Assembly: GCA_030442035.1 (NCBI GenBank)
Contig: JAUJEA010000005.1
Location: 186,001 to 250,000 of the forward strand
Length of the DNA stretch: 64,000 nucleotides
Origin: Splendidivirga corallicola
Lineage (GTDB): Bacteria > Bacteroidota > Bacteroidia > Cytophagales > Cyclobacteriaceae
Reading direction: 5' to 3'
The translations under genes were made by a program, and so were the position numbers. Shown one piece after another: positions 35,362 to 43,175 of this stretch (within the stretch, counting starts at the first letter, position 1; each line of letters begins with the position of its first letter). The notes below the pieces were generated by a model that saw nothing but the letters and a program-made list of their open reading frames with translations, searched no databases and was not told the origin of the DNA.

Positions 35362-35931
35362 TTAAGAAATGCGTTTTCTGATTCTGCTCAATGCTTGGGG
35401 CGTGATGCCGATATATGAAGCAATGTATTTTAAAGGAATGTTTTGTATTAACGCTGGTTGTTCTTTAAATAAATCCAAATATCGTTCTTCTGCTGTTTTG
35501 GTAAGTAAAGATAATTCTCTATTACTTTTTTCCAGGTATTGAATTTCACAAGCGACTCTGCCAATCAAATTTCCAATTGACGTTTCCAAATAGACCTTTT
35601 GTAAATCATCAAAACCAATTCTCCAAATGGTTAAGTCTGTAATGGCTTGTACGTCTACTTGAGATTGAGTTTGTGTGAGGAATGAGCTATAAGAACAAAA
35701 AATAGTTTCCTGGAAAGAGAATTCCAATGTAACCTCACTTTCATTTCTATCGACATAAGATCTCAAAATTCCCGACTCAATAAAGTAAAGGTATTTTTCG
35801 ATTTCTCCACGACGAAGAATAAACTCATTCCTTAAATATTCTTTTTTGACAAATAATGGTTCAATAATCGACCAATCATTTTCTGAAATGGGGTGAATTG
35901 TTTCTAAGGCTTGACGAATCTTTGATGTCAT
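35362..35931 (-). CDS. Crp/Fnr-family transcriptional regulator
   Basis: 189 aa. Cyclic-nucleotide-binding jelly-roll at ~25-120 (KKEYLRNEFILRRGEIEKYL, YFIESGILRSYV), then a C-terminal winged helix with IPLKYIASYIGITPQALSRI as recognition region. The phosphate-binding cassette lacks the arginine of true CAP, as in most Bacteroidota homologues, so cAMP binding is not expected. Its promoter region carries a sequence block also present before the AraC gene at 55462. Confidence 0.9.
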   Translation of the reverse strand: MTSKIRQALETIHPISENDWSIIEPLFVKKEYLRNEFILRRGEIEKYLYFIESGILRSYVDRNESEVTLEFSFQETIFCSYSSFLTQTQSQVDVQAITDLTIWRIGFDDLQKVYLETSIGNLIGRVACEIQYLEKSNRELSLLTKTAEERYLDLFKEQPALIQNIPLKYIASYIGITPQALSRIRKRIS

Positions 35932-35975
35932 TTTATTTGAAATGCTCGAATTTACCTAATGCATTACAACACACC

Positions 35976-36021
35976 ATAAAGAACATAATATTCTTTACTC
36001 AACAAATATTACTAAATAAAG
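35976..36021 (-). promoter_or_regulatory. Shared promoter/operator module, copy upstream of Crp/Fnr gene
   Basis: 46 bases nearly repeated upstream of the AraC gene at 55462 (56403-56447). Within it, 35977-35997 is a perfect palindrome TAAAGAA-N7-TTCTTTA, 45 bases before the ATG. Reading toward the gene, TAATATTTG and an upstream TTTG resemble a Bacteroidota -7/-33 pair. An autoregulatory operator or a conserved promoter is the likeliest meaning. Confidence 0.5.
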
Positions 36022-36151
36022 CTCACAAACATCAGTGGTTCTAGTATATTCCTTAAGTAGACGTGTGTCTAAAAAACTTTTGGCAAGCTGTGACACTTTT
36101 GATCTGATAAACAACTATAGCGGTAGGTATTCAGAATGATCTGGTTAATAT

Positions 36152-36255
36152 GAATATGGTTTAGCCAACTTGGAATGGCTATAAAATTTTTCTTAGTAAC
36201 GATGTATTGCTCCTGATTTTAATCTGTCATACTTTGTATGATTTCTGATCTCTTC
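36152..36255. repeat. Conserved flank of attC-like element, copy 1
   Basis: Two blocks repeated at 52991-53175. Block A (36152-36201) reads GAATATGGTTTAGCCAACTT and continues with about 80% identity over 50 bases; block B (36221-36255) reads AATCTGTCATACTTTGTATG onward and contains the short palindrome TCATACTTTGTATGA. Spacing between the blocks differs (about 20 versus 97 bases). Both copies stand immediately left of a hairpin that follows a minus-strand gene. The rest of 35932-36322 has no gene. Confidence 0.6.
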
Positions 36256-36260
36256 AATTG

Positions 36261-36320
36261 CCGCTAACGTTTAGTGTAAAAATGCATTAAAATGCATTTT
36301 TACACCTAGTTGTAGCCAGT
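36261..36320. repeat. attC-like hairpin, copy 1
   Basis: A perfect 15-base stem, GTGTAAAAATGCATT / AATGCATTTTTACAC (36274-36305, 2-base loop), is extended by imperfect outer arms CCGCTAACG and GTTGTAGCC. The arrangement of outer core, unpaired bases and long inner stem recalls the folded bottom strand of integron attC sites. It begins directly after the stop of the minus-strand gene at 36323. It could equally act as a transcription terminator. Confidence 0.5.
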
Positions 36321-36322
36321 AT

Positions 36323-36820
36323 TTAATTTAAACTAAAATATTCCCTGCAAATCAAATCAGAATATATGTCGCTAAAAATACTCTCCTGTTTGTTATATAT
36401 TTTGCCACTTATTTTAATTTGATCAATAGACAAATTACTTAATTCAAGTTCTAATTCTTTTATTTTCTTATTCAAATAATAGGAAAGAATTGAGAATTGA
36501 CGATTACATGTTTGCCATAACATTTCTGAACATTCCTTCTGTCTTGTGATTTCATAATGAAAATTGTTTAACCCAGTTATCTCAGGAAAATCATGATTTC
36601 CCAGCGCGTCTAATACTATACGATTGTCATTAGAAAGTACAAAAGAAATTTTCCGAATATTATTTTTTTTGATCAACCCTTCTATTTGATTAATAATCTT
36701 ATCATTAAATACAACAGAATTACCAAGTGAAGTATAGTAATAATTTCTATGTTTAAATGAATTATTAATAATAGGCTCAAGGTAATCAGTAGGGCAAACA
36801 AAGTGTAAGTGATTCTGCAT
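36323..36820 (-). CDS. Unknown protein translationally coupled to iota-type carbonic anhydrase
   Basis: 165 aa; not recognised. The ATG overlaps the upstream gene's stop (TAATG at 36822-36818), so the two proteins are made together. No signal or membrane segment. Notable features: HFVCPTDYLEPIINNSFKHR at the N-terminus, a central alpha/beta-looking ISFVLSNDNRIVLDALGN and a helical region with SEMLWQTCNRQFSILSYYLN. Cys9, Cys97, Cys104 and several histidines could bind metal. Its coupling to a carbonic anhydrase next to zinc-like boxes suggests a role in bicarbonate or metal homeostasis, an inference only. Confidence 0.7.
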   Translation of the reverse strand: MQNHLHFVCPTDYLEPIINNSFKHRNYYYTSLGNSVVFNDKIINQIEGLIKKNNIRKISFVLSNDNRIVLDALGNHDFPEITGLNNFHYEITRQKECSEMLWQTCNRQFSILSYYLNKKIKELELELSNLSIDQIKISGKIYNKQESIFSDIYSDLICREYFSLN

Positions 36821-37293
36821 TAGGCAGTGATGTCCGGATTGTAAGGAAATGAAGAATGGTGTAAATCAATTTTCAATTCCCCATCCATTAGCTTATAACC
36901 AAATGTGTATTCAACTTTTGCCTCATTACCATCTAAATCGGTGAAATAGTAATTCCCCATGGCTATCGCACGATTTTCTTCCAAAATGAAGTCTGCATTC
37001 TCAAATCTTACTTTTGTCCAAGGTTGAATTGCAAACCCCTTGTCCTCTTGACATGCGCGATCTTCTCCTGCAATGAAATAGGATAAGGCTTTGAGTTTGG
37101 TAGGTCTAAATTGTTCTATTGCACATTTAGTAGGTTTAAATAGAACCGGGCCTGCTTCAAAAGAATAGAGTTTATCAAGAAATTCATTTGCGAATCCCTC
37201 ACATTCAGGTCTATTTTCTTTTAGCGAACCAATCTTCACTACTCCTGCACCCCATTTGTTTTGAGCTTCTAATACTTGTTCTTTTGTTACCAT
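36820..37293 (-). CDS. Iota-class carbonic anhydrase-like protein (COG4337)
   Basis: 157 aa from ATG at 37293; the frame is open to 37416, but the extension runs through the operator boxes. The sequence follows the iota-carbonic-anhydrase/CaMKII-association-type fold: NKWGAGVVKIG at the start, GPVLFKPTKCAIEQFRPT, EDKGFAIQPWTKVRFENADF, AMGNYYFTDLDG, VEYTFGYKL and the C-terminal His145-His146-Ser147-Ser148 motif. Some iota enzymes are reported to hydrate CO2 without any metal. No signal peptide, so cytosolic. It is divergent from the LRGPP-ABC-CobW unit, with two palindromic boxes in between, and fits a zinc-sparing enzyme. Confidence 0.8.
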   Translation of the reverse strand: MVTKEQVLEAQNKWGAGVVKIGSLKENRPECEGFANEFLDKLYSFEAGPVLFKPTKCAIEQFRPTKLKALSYFIAGEDRACQEDKGFAIQPWTKVRFENADFILEENRAIAMGNYYFTDLDGNEAKVEYTFGYKLMDGELKIDLHHSSFPYNPDITA

Positions 37294-37361
37294 TTTTTGA
37301 GTGTTATTAAGTTTAAAGTGTAGTTTTTTGTTGGCAAGAACATTTCTCAGGAAAACGTTAA

Positions 37362-37376
37362 TGCAACTTAGTTGCA
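37362..37376. promoter_or_regulatory. Zur-like palindromic box, copy 2
   Basis: TGCAACTTAGTTGCA, perfect 6-base arms around 3 bases. It lies 69 bases before the carbonic anhydrase ATG and 71 bases before the GTG of the LRGPP gene on the other side, so it could control both directions. The neighbouring box is 39 bases away (about 3.7 helical turns). Confidence 0.6.
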
Positions 37377-37400
37377 AATCTATACAAGAATTTAATTGAG

Positions 37401-37415
37401 TGCAACATTGTTGCA
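37401..37415. promoter_or_regulatory. Zur-like palindromic box, copy 3
   Basis: TGCAACATTGTTGCA, perfect arms TGCAAC/GTTGCA. It lies 31 bases before the GTG start of the LRGPP gene, the same distance as the box at 19599 has to the other LRGPP gene (30 bases). The repeated position strongly supports a real binding site overlapping the promoter or transcription start. Confidence 0.65.
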
Positions 37416-37446
37416 ATAATAAAAACTTTGCCGTACATTAGCTCCT

Positions 37447-37758
37447 GTGAAAAATATGGCACAAATATTTTCCAGGTTCCTGGTAGCGTATTTTGTTGCG
37501 CTTCCCATACTCTTTTCGTGCCATACACTTCAACATGAACATCATGAAGTTAAAGATCACCACAAGGAACTAACAATCATTCATTCCACCTCCGATTGTA
37601 CACTCTGTGATCTGTATCAAAATCACACAAGCATCGTTGAGATTTCTGTAACCCATGATGTTCGATTGACCTACACCTTTTTTCAGGATGGTATCTCTGG
37701 TGACCTGATTGAAGCTATCGGTTATTCACGACACCTTCGAGGACCTCCGGCCTGCTGA
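37447..37758 (+). CDS. Small secreted CxxCDLY/LRGPP protein (paralogue 2)
   Basis: 103 aa, GTG start (ATG at codon 4 possible). The N-terminal hydrophobic segment FLVAYFVALPILFSC may be a signal peptide with a lipoprotein-like cysteine. A histidine cluster (HTLQHEHHEVKDHH) is followed by Cys51-x2-Cys54 in CTLCDLYQ and the tail RHLRGPPAC. It shares this design with the 19644 gene but little else. The histidines and cysteines suggest envelope zinc or copper binding. It heads the ABC-MerC-CobW unit; the ABC gene begins 97 bases later. Confidence 0.75.
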   Translation: MKNMAQIFSRFLVAYFVALPILFSCHTLQHEHHEVKDHHKELTIIHSTSDCTLCDLYQNHTSIVEISVTHDVRLTYTFFQDGISGDLIEAIGYSRHLRGPPAC

Positions 37759-37855
37759 GTTCCTAATCCACTTTATTTATTTAATAGCTGACCCTAATTC
37801 TTTTTTCAGGTCGTCCGCTTGCATCAATTAAGTATTCATCTAAAATATATTTCCA

Positions 37856-38581
37856 ATGTTGGAAGCAATTAACCTATCCAAGAAATATGGTGGGCACCAA
37901 GCGCTTATCAATTTAAATCTAAAAGTCTCACCAGGTGAAGTATTTTGCTTGTTAGGTGCTAATGGAGCAGGTAAGACAACCACCATTAACTTATTCATGA
38001 GCTTCATTCAGCCTACCTCGGGGGAAGTTAGGATCAACAATCTCGAGGTGAACACGCAGTCACAGGAAACCAAAAAGCACCTGGCCTACATTCCCGAAAA
38101 CCTTAGTCTGTATGGTAATCTGACCGGACTTGAAAACCTTCAGTTCTTTGCCGGACTAGGCGGTGAGAAACCCGATAAACCTACAGCTGAGTTGCTCTTG
38201 AAGTCGGTTGGATTACAGCCTGAGGCTGTTCAAAAAAGAGTGTCACAATACTCCAAAGGAATGCGTCAAAAAGTAGGAATTGCCATTGCTAAAGCAAAGC
38301 AAGCGGATAACCTATTGTTGGATGAGCCCACTTCCGGCTTAGACCCACAGGCAAGTAATGACTTTGCCCGGTTGTTACAAGATATGAAGCAAAATGATGT
38401 CGCTATTCTTATGGCTACTCATGATCTCTTCAGGGCCAAAGAAGGTGGTACACATATTGGCATTATGAAAGCAGGGAAACTTATCCATTCCCTGAAAAGC
38501 GAAGAGATTACACTTCAGGAGCTCGAGCATTTGTATTTGGAAACCATGAAAGCTGAAAATCATGCTGAGGTTAGTTATTAA
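37856..38581 (+). CDS. ABC transporter ATP-binding protein
   Basis: 241 aa. Walker A GANGAGKTTT at about 38-47, ABC signature YSKGMRQKVGIA, Walker B NLLLDEPTSGLD and switch histidine in MATHD are all present. The type (CcmA/NosF-like) usually works with permeases encoded alongside, here two DUF3526-type proteins. The gene overlaps the first permease by 20 bases. The direction of transport is not determined; the surroundings suggest metal or metallophore movement. Confidence 0.92.
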   Translation: MLEAINLSKKYGGHQALINLNLKVSPGEVFCLLGANGAGKTTTINLFMSFIQPTSGEVRINNLEVNTQSQETKKHLAYIPENLSLYGNLTGLENLQFFAGLGGEKPDKPTAELLLKSVGLQPEAVQKRVSQYSKGMRQKVGIAIAKAKQADNLLLDEPTSGLDPQASNDFARLLQDMKQNDVAILMATHDLFRAKEGGTHIGIMKAGKLIHSLKSEEITLQELEHLYLETMKAENHAEVSY

Positions 38582-39986
38582 GAAGGAATTCCTTTCATCA
38601 CTCAGGGACATCCGTTTACAAATTTCCGGTACTATCCTTATCGTTTTAATGTTAACAGCAGTACTTGTTGGCAGGCATGGGCAAAAAGAGATCCAGACTC
38701 AACGCACCAAGGCCCAATCGGCCATGTACGACAAATGGCTCAATCAGGGAAACAAACATCCGCATAGTGCAGCTCATTATGGCCAGTTCGCTTTTAAGCC
38801 TAAACCCGTTTTGAGCTTCCTTGATATTGGGTTGGACAATTACACCGGAATTTCTGTTTTTCTGGAAGCCCATAAACAAAACGAGGTACAATTCAGTGCA
38901 GCACAGGACAGCAATGGCATGACCCGTTTTGGAGAAATGACCGCAGCACTGATACTACAGGTACTACTTCCTTTGCTGATTATCTTTCTTACTTTTGATA
39001 TTTTCAGTAAGGAGCGTGAGGAAGGAACGCTAAAACTTATCCATGCTCAAGGTCTTTCCATGAGGCAGTTGTTCATGGGCAAAGTATGGGGTACCTATTT
39101 AATGGTGCTGCTTATTTATCTCCCTATCATAATACTGGCCTATCTGTTATTGGATCAGCGTTCGTCCAACCTTGATCCTGCTATAGGATCAAAATTTTTA
39201 AGCCTTACGGTAGGTTATGCAATCTATTTTCTGGTTTTTGTGATTCTTTGCGTCTTGATCTCTGGTTTTGCCAGAAACTCCGGTTTTGCACTACTTACTT
39301 TGTTGGGACTTTGGATTGCTTCATGCATTATACTACCCAAAGCCACTGCCAATCTCGCTGATAAAGTATATCCGGCACCCTCCCAGTTTGAGTTCCGTAA
39401 TGCTATCAAAAAAAAGGTTAAAAATGGGATTGATGGTCACAATCCTTCCGATGAGCGGCTAGCCTCACTTAAGCAAAAAGTATTGGACCAGTACGGTGTG
39501 GCAAGCATTGCAGAACTGCCTGTCAACTGGAGTGGGATTGCCATGCAGGCTGGAGAAGAATATACAGACCGGGTATATGATCAAGAGTTTTCGAGAGTAG
39601 AAGAGATTTTCAACAAGCAAAATCGCCTTTCCGAATGGGTTGGGTTTATCAATCCCTACCTGGCAGTAAGAAATTTGTCTATGTCATTGGCAGGAACTGA
39701 TTTCCATCACCACGTAGCCTTTGCCAAAGCGGCAGAAAACTACAGAAGAGCTTTTGTAAAAAAAATGAATAAGGATATGGAGGTCAATCACAAACCTGGG
39801 GTGGCCTACGGTGACTACAATGTGGGTCAAGACATGTGGGCAAGTATCGAGCCTTTTAAATATAATCTTCCAAGCACGTCAAAGGTCCTTTTCAATCAAT
39901 GGAGGAGTATCGCAACCCTTGCCATTTGGTTAATTGGATTGTTGCTTCTGGCATCTGTCTATGCTCCTAAAATTTCCAAACTATGA
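38562..39986 (+). CDS. ABC transporter permease, DUF3526 type (first)
   Basis: 474 aa. TM1 lies at residues ~19-35 (LQISGTILIVLMLTAVLVG), a large soluble domain follows, then a cluster of five TMs from LILQVLLPLLIIFLTFDIFS through ALLTLLGLWIASCIIL and a second soluble loop before the final TM near the C-terminus. ILSKEREEGTLKLIHAQG-like coupling helix (FSKEREEGTLKL) precedes the core, as in NosY-type permeases. It ends with ATGA overlap into the second permease. Confidence 0.85.
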   Translation: MLRLVIKKEFLSSLRDIRLQISGTILIVLMLTAVLVGRHGQKEIQTQRTKAQSAMYDKWLNQGNKHPHSAAHYGQFAFKPKPVLSFLDIGLDNYTGISVFLEAHKQNEVQFSAAQDSNGMTRFGEMTAALILQVLLPLLIIFLTFDIFSKEREEGTLKLIHAQGLSMRQLFMGKVWGTYLMVLLIYLPIIILAYLLLDQRSSNLDPAIGSKFLSLTVGYAIYFLVFVILCVLISGFARNSGFALLTLLGLWIASCIILPKATANLADKVYPAPSQFEFRNAIKKKVKNGIDGHNPSDERLASLKQKVLDQYGVASIAELPVNWSGIAMQAGEEYTDRVYDQEFSRVEEIFNKQNRLSEWVGFINPYLAVRNLSMSLAGTDFHHHVAFAKAAENYRRAFVKKMNKDMEVNHKPGVAYGDYNVGQDMWASIEPFKYNLPSTSKVLFNQWRSIATLAIWLIGLLLLASVYAPKISKL

Positions 39987-41293
39987 AACCACTTTTGCAT
40001 ATCCTATCCTTTGAATGGAAGAATCTCTGGCGCAGCAACGTATTGAAGATACTTCTGTTGGTTGTTCTCGGAGCAGGAATCTATGGCATCTTCTTCGGGA
40101 AGTTTGAGATTGACAAACAAGAGACACGAATTTCCCAGGTACAGCAATATGAACGACATCAATTTGATAGTTTGCTGATTTGGGCAAGGTTAGATACCAG
40201 CATATTGATCAATAAAGAAAAGTATCAGAAGGCAGTTTCGCCTACCGGTGTCGGATGGAATAAACACTTCACCTATTACCTTGCCCATGAAGCGCCACCT
40301 GCGGCGGGTTTGTGTTTAGGCCAAAGGGACTTATTCCCAGTCTACTATGGATTTAATGTAACCGATCTTGCCAGGCAAGTCAATGCCGGTGAGCTTGCCA
40401 ACCCAATGAAACTACTGACTGGCAACTTTGACTTGTCCTATGTATTTGTTTTCCTCTTCCCTTTATTGGTGATAGCATTATTTTATAATCTCTACGCGGC
40501 AGAAAAGGAAGGAGGAACTCTTTTATTATTGCAATCTCAATCGATTTCGCTGAGGATGATCCTTTTCAGCAAAGGACTGTTGAGATTACTGATTATTTGG
40601 TCATTGGCCACTGTATTACTACTGCTGGGATTCGTAATACAGGGCATATCTGTTTTTGAACACGGCTATCTTTTTTTCAGATGGCTACTGATCATATATG
40701 GCTATTGCCTTCTTTGGACACTTTTAATGGGTATGATCGTGCGGTTACGTAAGAGTGGTGCGCTGAGCGCTATGCTGGGTTTGGGTGTCTGGTTGGTACT
40801 AACCTTAATTACCCCTGCCCTGTTGAATCTATTCGTCATGGCTAATGAACCCCTTCCAAATCGGGCAGAAATGATCCATACACTCAGGAGTCTGAACGAT
40901 AAAAATTGGGGATCCCCTAAGTCATTCGTTTTTGACAAATTCTATCCTGAAAATCCACAATACTTCAAGAAGGGTGATACCACCGACTTCAACAAATGGT
41001 ATTATGCCAGCTTTACATTGCTGGACAAAGAGTCCGATGCATTGAATGCACAATTTGAAGAGCAAGTCGGTAGAAGAAACGCCTTACTCGAAAAATGGGA
41101 ATGGTTGGCACCGGCAGCCATGATGCATGAACGGCTTTCACAACTATCGGAGACAAGCAGACAAAGTCACCTGGAGTTTGTAAAAAAAGTACACACCTAT
41201 CATCAAGAATTAAAAGATCTCTATTATGCTCGAATTTTTGAAGGAGAGCAGTTTTCATATCAGGATTTGCAAAAGTTGGAAGAGCAATTATGA
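39983..41293 (+). CDS. ABC transporter permease, DUF3526 type (second)
   Basis: 436 aa, starting in the ATGA that ends the preceding gene. Same design: N-terminal TM (VLKILLLVVLGAGIYGIFFG), an extracytoplasmic domain, the YAAEKEGGTLLLLQSQSIS coupling helix and a core of TMs (LLIIWSLATVLLLLGFVIQG, AMLGLGVWLVLTLITPALL), then a long helical tail. Presumably forms the heteromeric channel with the 38562 protein. Its end overlaps the MerC-like gene by four bases. Confidence 0.85.
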   Translation: MKPLLHILSFEWKNLWRSNVLKILLLVVLGAGIYGIFFGKFEIDKQETRISQVQQYERHQFDSLLIWARLDTSILINKEKYQKAVSPTGVGWNKHFTYYLAHEAPPAAGLCLGQRDLFPVYYGFNVTDLARQVNAGELANPMKLLTGNFDLSYVFVFLFPLLVIALFYNLYAAEKEGGTLLLLQSQSISLRMILFSKGLLRLLIIWSLATVLLLLGFVIQGISVFEHGYLFFRWLLIIYGYCLLWTLLMGMIVRLRKSGALSAMLGLGVWLVLTLITPALLNLFVMANEPLPNRAEMIHTLRSLNDKNWGSPKSFVFDKFYPENPQYFKKGDTTDFNKWYYASFTLLDKESDALNAQFEEQVGRRNALLEKWEWLAPAAMMHERLSQLSETSRQSHLEFVKKVHTYHQELKDLYYARIFEGEQFSYQDLQKLEEQL

Positions 41294-41667
41294 GAGAAAA
41301 GCTATCAAAGATTTACCTGGATAAAGTAGGCATTTGTACCTCACTGTTGTGCATGCTTCATTGCCTGGCTGTACCGATCCTATTGATTCTAGGGCTGGAT
41401 TCCATACTTATTATAATTGATCATGAATGGCTGGAACTTACAATTGTCCTCTGTTCTCTTTCGATTGGATTGATTGCATTTCTTCAAGGGTTCGTGCAAC
41501 ATCGACAGCATTTTGTTCCGGTACTTTTCGTAGCTGGTTTTCTATTACTTATCAATGGAGAATCAGTAGCACATGAGTGCTCGGCCGCCGGACTTTCCGT
41601 TGCAGGTGCTTCAGTGATTGCCTATGCCCACTATGACAATTTTCAACTTAAAAAAAGCATATACTGA
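41290..41667 (+). CDS. MerC-domain membrane protein
   Basis: 125 aa with four TMs. The first helix holds the MerC metal-site cysteines in KVGICTSLLCMLHCLAVPILL (Cys13, Cys17, Cys21 region), typical for the MerC family, which moves Hg(II) in mercury loci but also occurs widely in Bacteroidota where zinc or other metals are more likely. A histidine/cysteine motif SVAHECSAAG is on the opposite side. It starts inside the second permease's stop (ATGA). Confidence 0.85.
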   Translation: MREKLSKIYLDKVGICTSLLCMLHCLAVPILLILGLDSILIIIDHEWLELTIVLCSLSIGLIAFLQGFVQHRQHFVPVLFVAGFLLLINGESVAHECSAAGLSVAGASVIAYAHYDNFQLKKSIY

Positions 41668-41804
41668 TTCACTAATGCTCCGGCAAAGTTTGACTCACTG
41701 TACATCCGATGGTTTGCTTGTACCTAAGACAGTACAAGATAAGGTCGTGAAATATAAAATCAGGATTTGATAATCGATAGAAATATTAGAAAGGAACAAA
41801 TAAA

Positions 41805-43028
41805 ATGAACCTACTTGTAAAAAGAAAAAAACTCCCTGTAACCGTACTTAGTGGGTTTTTAGGAGCGGGAAAAACCACGCTACTCAATCATGTGCTACAT
41901 AATCGGGAAGGCTTGAAAGTGGCTGTAATCGTGAATGATATGAGTGAGGTGAACATTGATGAAAAGTTGATCGCCAATGGCGCTAAACTTTCCCGCACTG
42001 ATGAAAAACTGGTAGAAATGAGCAACGGCTGTATTTGTTGCACGTTAAGGGAAGACTTGATGATCGAGGTGGAAAAACTGGCCAAAATGAAAAAGTTTGA
42101 CTACCTGCTCATTGAAAGCACAGGCATCTCAGAACCAATTCCTGTTGCTCAAACCTTCTCATTTGCGACAGGAGATGAGCTCTATGATCTTACCAAAATC
42201 AGCCAACTGGATACCATGGTTACTGTGGTAGATGCCTTTAATTTCTTCAAAGACTTTGGAAGCGCTGACACTATCCTGGATCGAAACATGACCGATGATA
42301 AAGAAGATATTCGATCCATAGTAAATCTCCTGACAGATCAGGTGGAGTTTGCCAATGTCATTGTGCTCAACAAATCTGATCTGGTTACGGAAGTTCAACT
42401 TGGACTGCTTGAAAAAACCTTGCATAAATTGAACCCAACAGCCAAAATCATTCGAACAACCTTCGGCAAGATTAAAGCAAAAGACATTTTGAATACCGGC
42501 TTGTTTGATTATGAAATTGCTGAGCAATCAGCTGGATGGCTAAAGGAACTTGAGCTGGCGCAAAAAGGAATAGGTCATAGTCCGGAAACAGAGGAATATG
42601 GTATAAGCTCGTTTGTCTACAGAAACGTAAAACCTTTTCATCCCAAACGCTTTCTTGATTATGTAGGCAGGGATTTTCCAACAACCATTATTCGCAGTAA
42701 AGGCATTTTTTGGATTGCCTCAAGGCCCGGTAAAGCTATACTTTGGAGTCAAGCCGGAGGCTCACTAAAAGCAGAAATTTATGGTAGTTGGTGGGCTAGT
42801 CTTTCCATGCAACAACGAGCCATAAATCCGGACTATATAGAAAATCAAGAATTGATACAGGAGAAATGGGATAAAAACTGGGGCGATCGCATGAATGAAC
42901 TGGTCTTCATTGGCCAGGACATGGATGAGGAGAAAATCAAGGCCGATCTCGATGCTTGTTTATTAACGGATGCTGAGATTAACGAAATAGACACCGGCAT
43001 TGATTTTCAGGATGATTGGCCGATATAA
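41805..43028 (+). CDS. COG0523 (CobW/ZNG1-like) metal-chaperone GTPase
   Basis: 407 aa. G1 [12 protein letters not shown], the metal-binding CxCC in [14 protein letters not shown]3-like ESTGISEP and G4 NKSD define a COG0523 GTPase; a CobW C-terminal domain starts near residue 255 ([20 protein letters not shown]). Members deliver zinc, cobalt or other metals to client proteins, and several are Zur-controlled zinc-starvation genes. There is a gap of 137 bases after the MerC gene; the same transcript is likely but not proven. Confidence 0.9.
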   Translation: MNLLVKRKKLPVTVLSGFLGAGKTTLLNHVLHNREGLKVAVIVNDMSEVNIDEKLIANGAKLSRTDEKLVEMSNGCICCTLREDLMIEVEKLAKMKKFDYLLIESTGISEPIPVAQTFSFATGDELYDLTKISQLDTMVTVVDAFNFFKDFGSADTILDRNMTDDKEDIRSIVNLLTDQVEFANVIVLNKSDLVTEVQLGLLEKTLHKLNPTAKIIRTTFGKIKAKDILNTGLFDYEIAEQSAGWLKELELAQKGIGHSPETEEYGISSFVYRNVKPFHPKRFLDYVGRDFPTTIIRSKGIFWIASRPGKAILWSQAGGSLKAEIYGSWWASLSMQQRAINPDYIENQELIQEKWDKNWGDRMNELVFIGQDMDEEKIKADLDACLLTDAEINEIDTGIDFQDDWPI

Positions 43029-43175
43029 CATATAAAAACTTTGATGCACTTAGGGACCTTGGGTGATCCTATGGATTGATGAAATAATCCTTGGATATCC
43101 AAAATGATAAAATTTTAGGGAAGGAGTTTTATGCATCTCATGTACTCTCGTCTTTGATCAGAAATAGTTAAAAAA

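Noticed and set aside
37294-37416. An upstream start for the carbonic anhydrase at 37416 giving a cysteine-rich 41-residue extension
   Set aside because: The extension is translated from the palindromic boxes and promoter region and does not resemble the family N-terminus.
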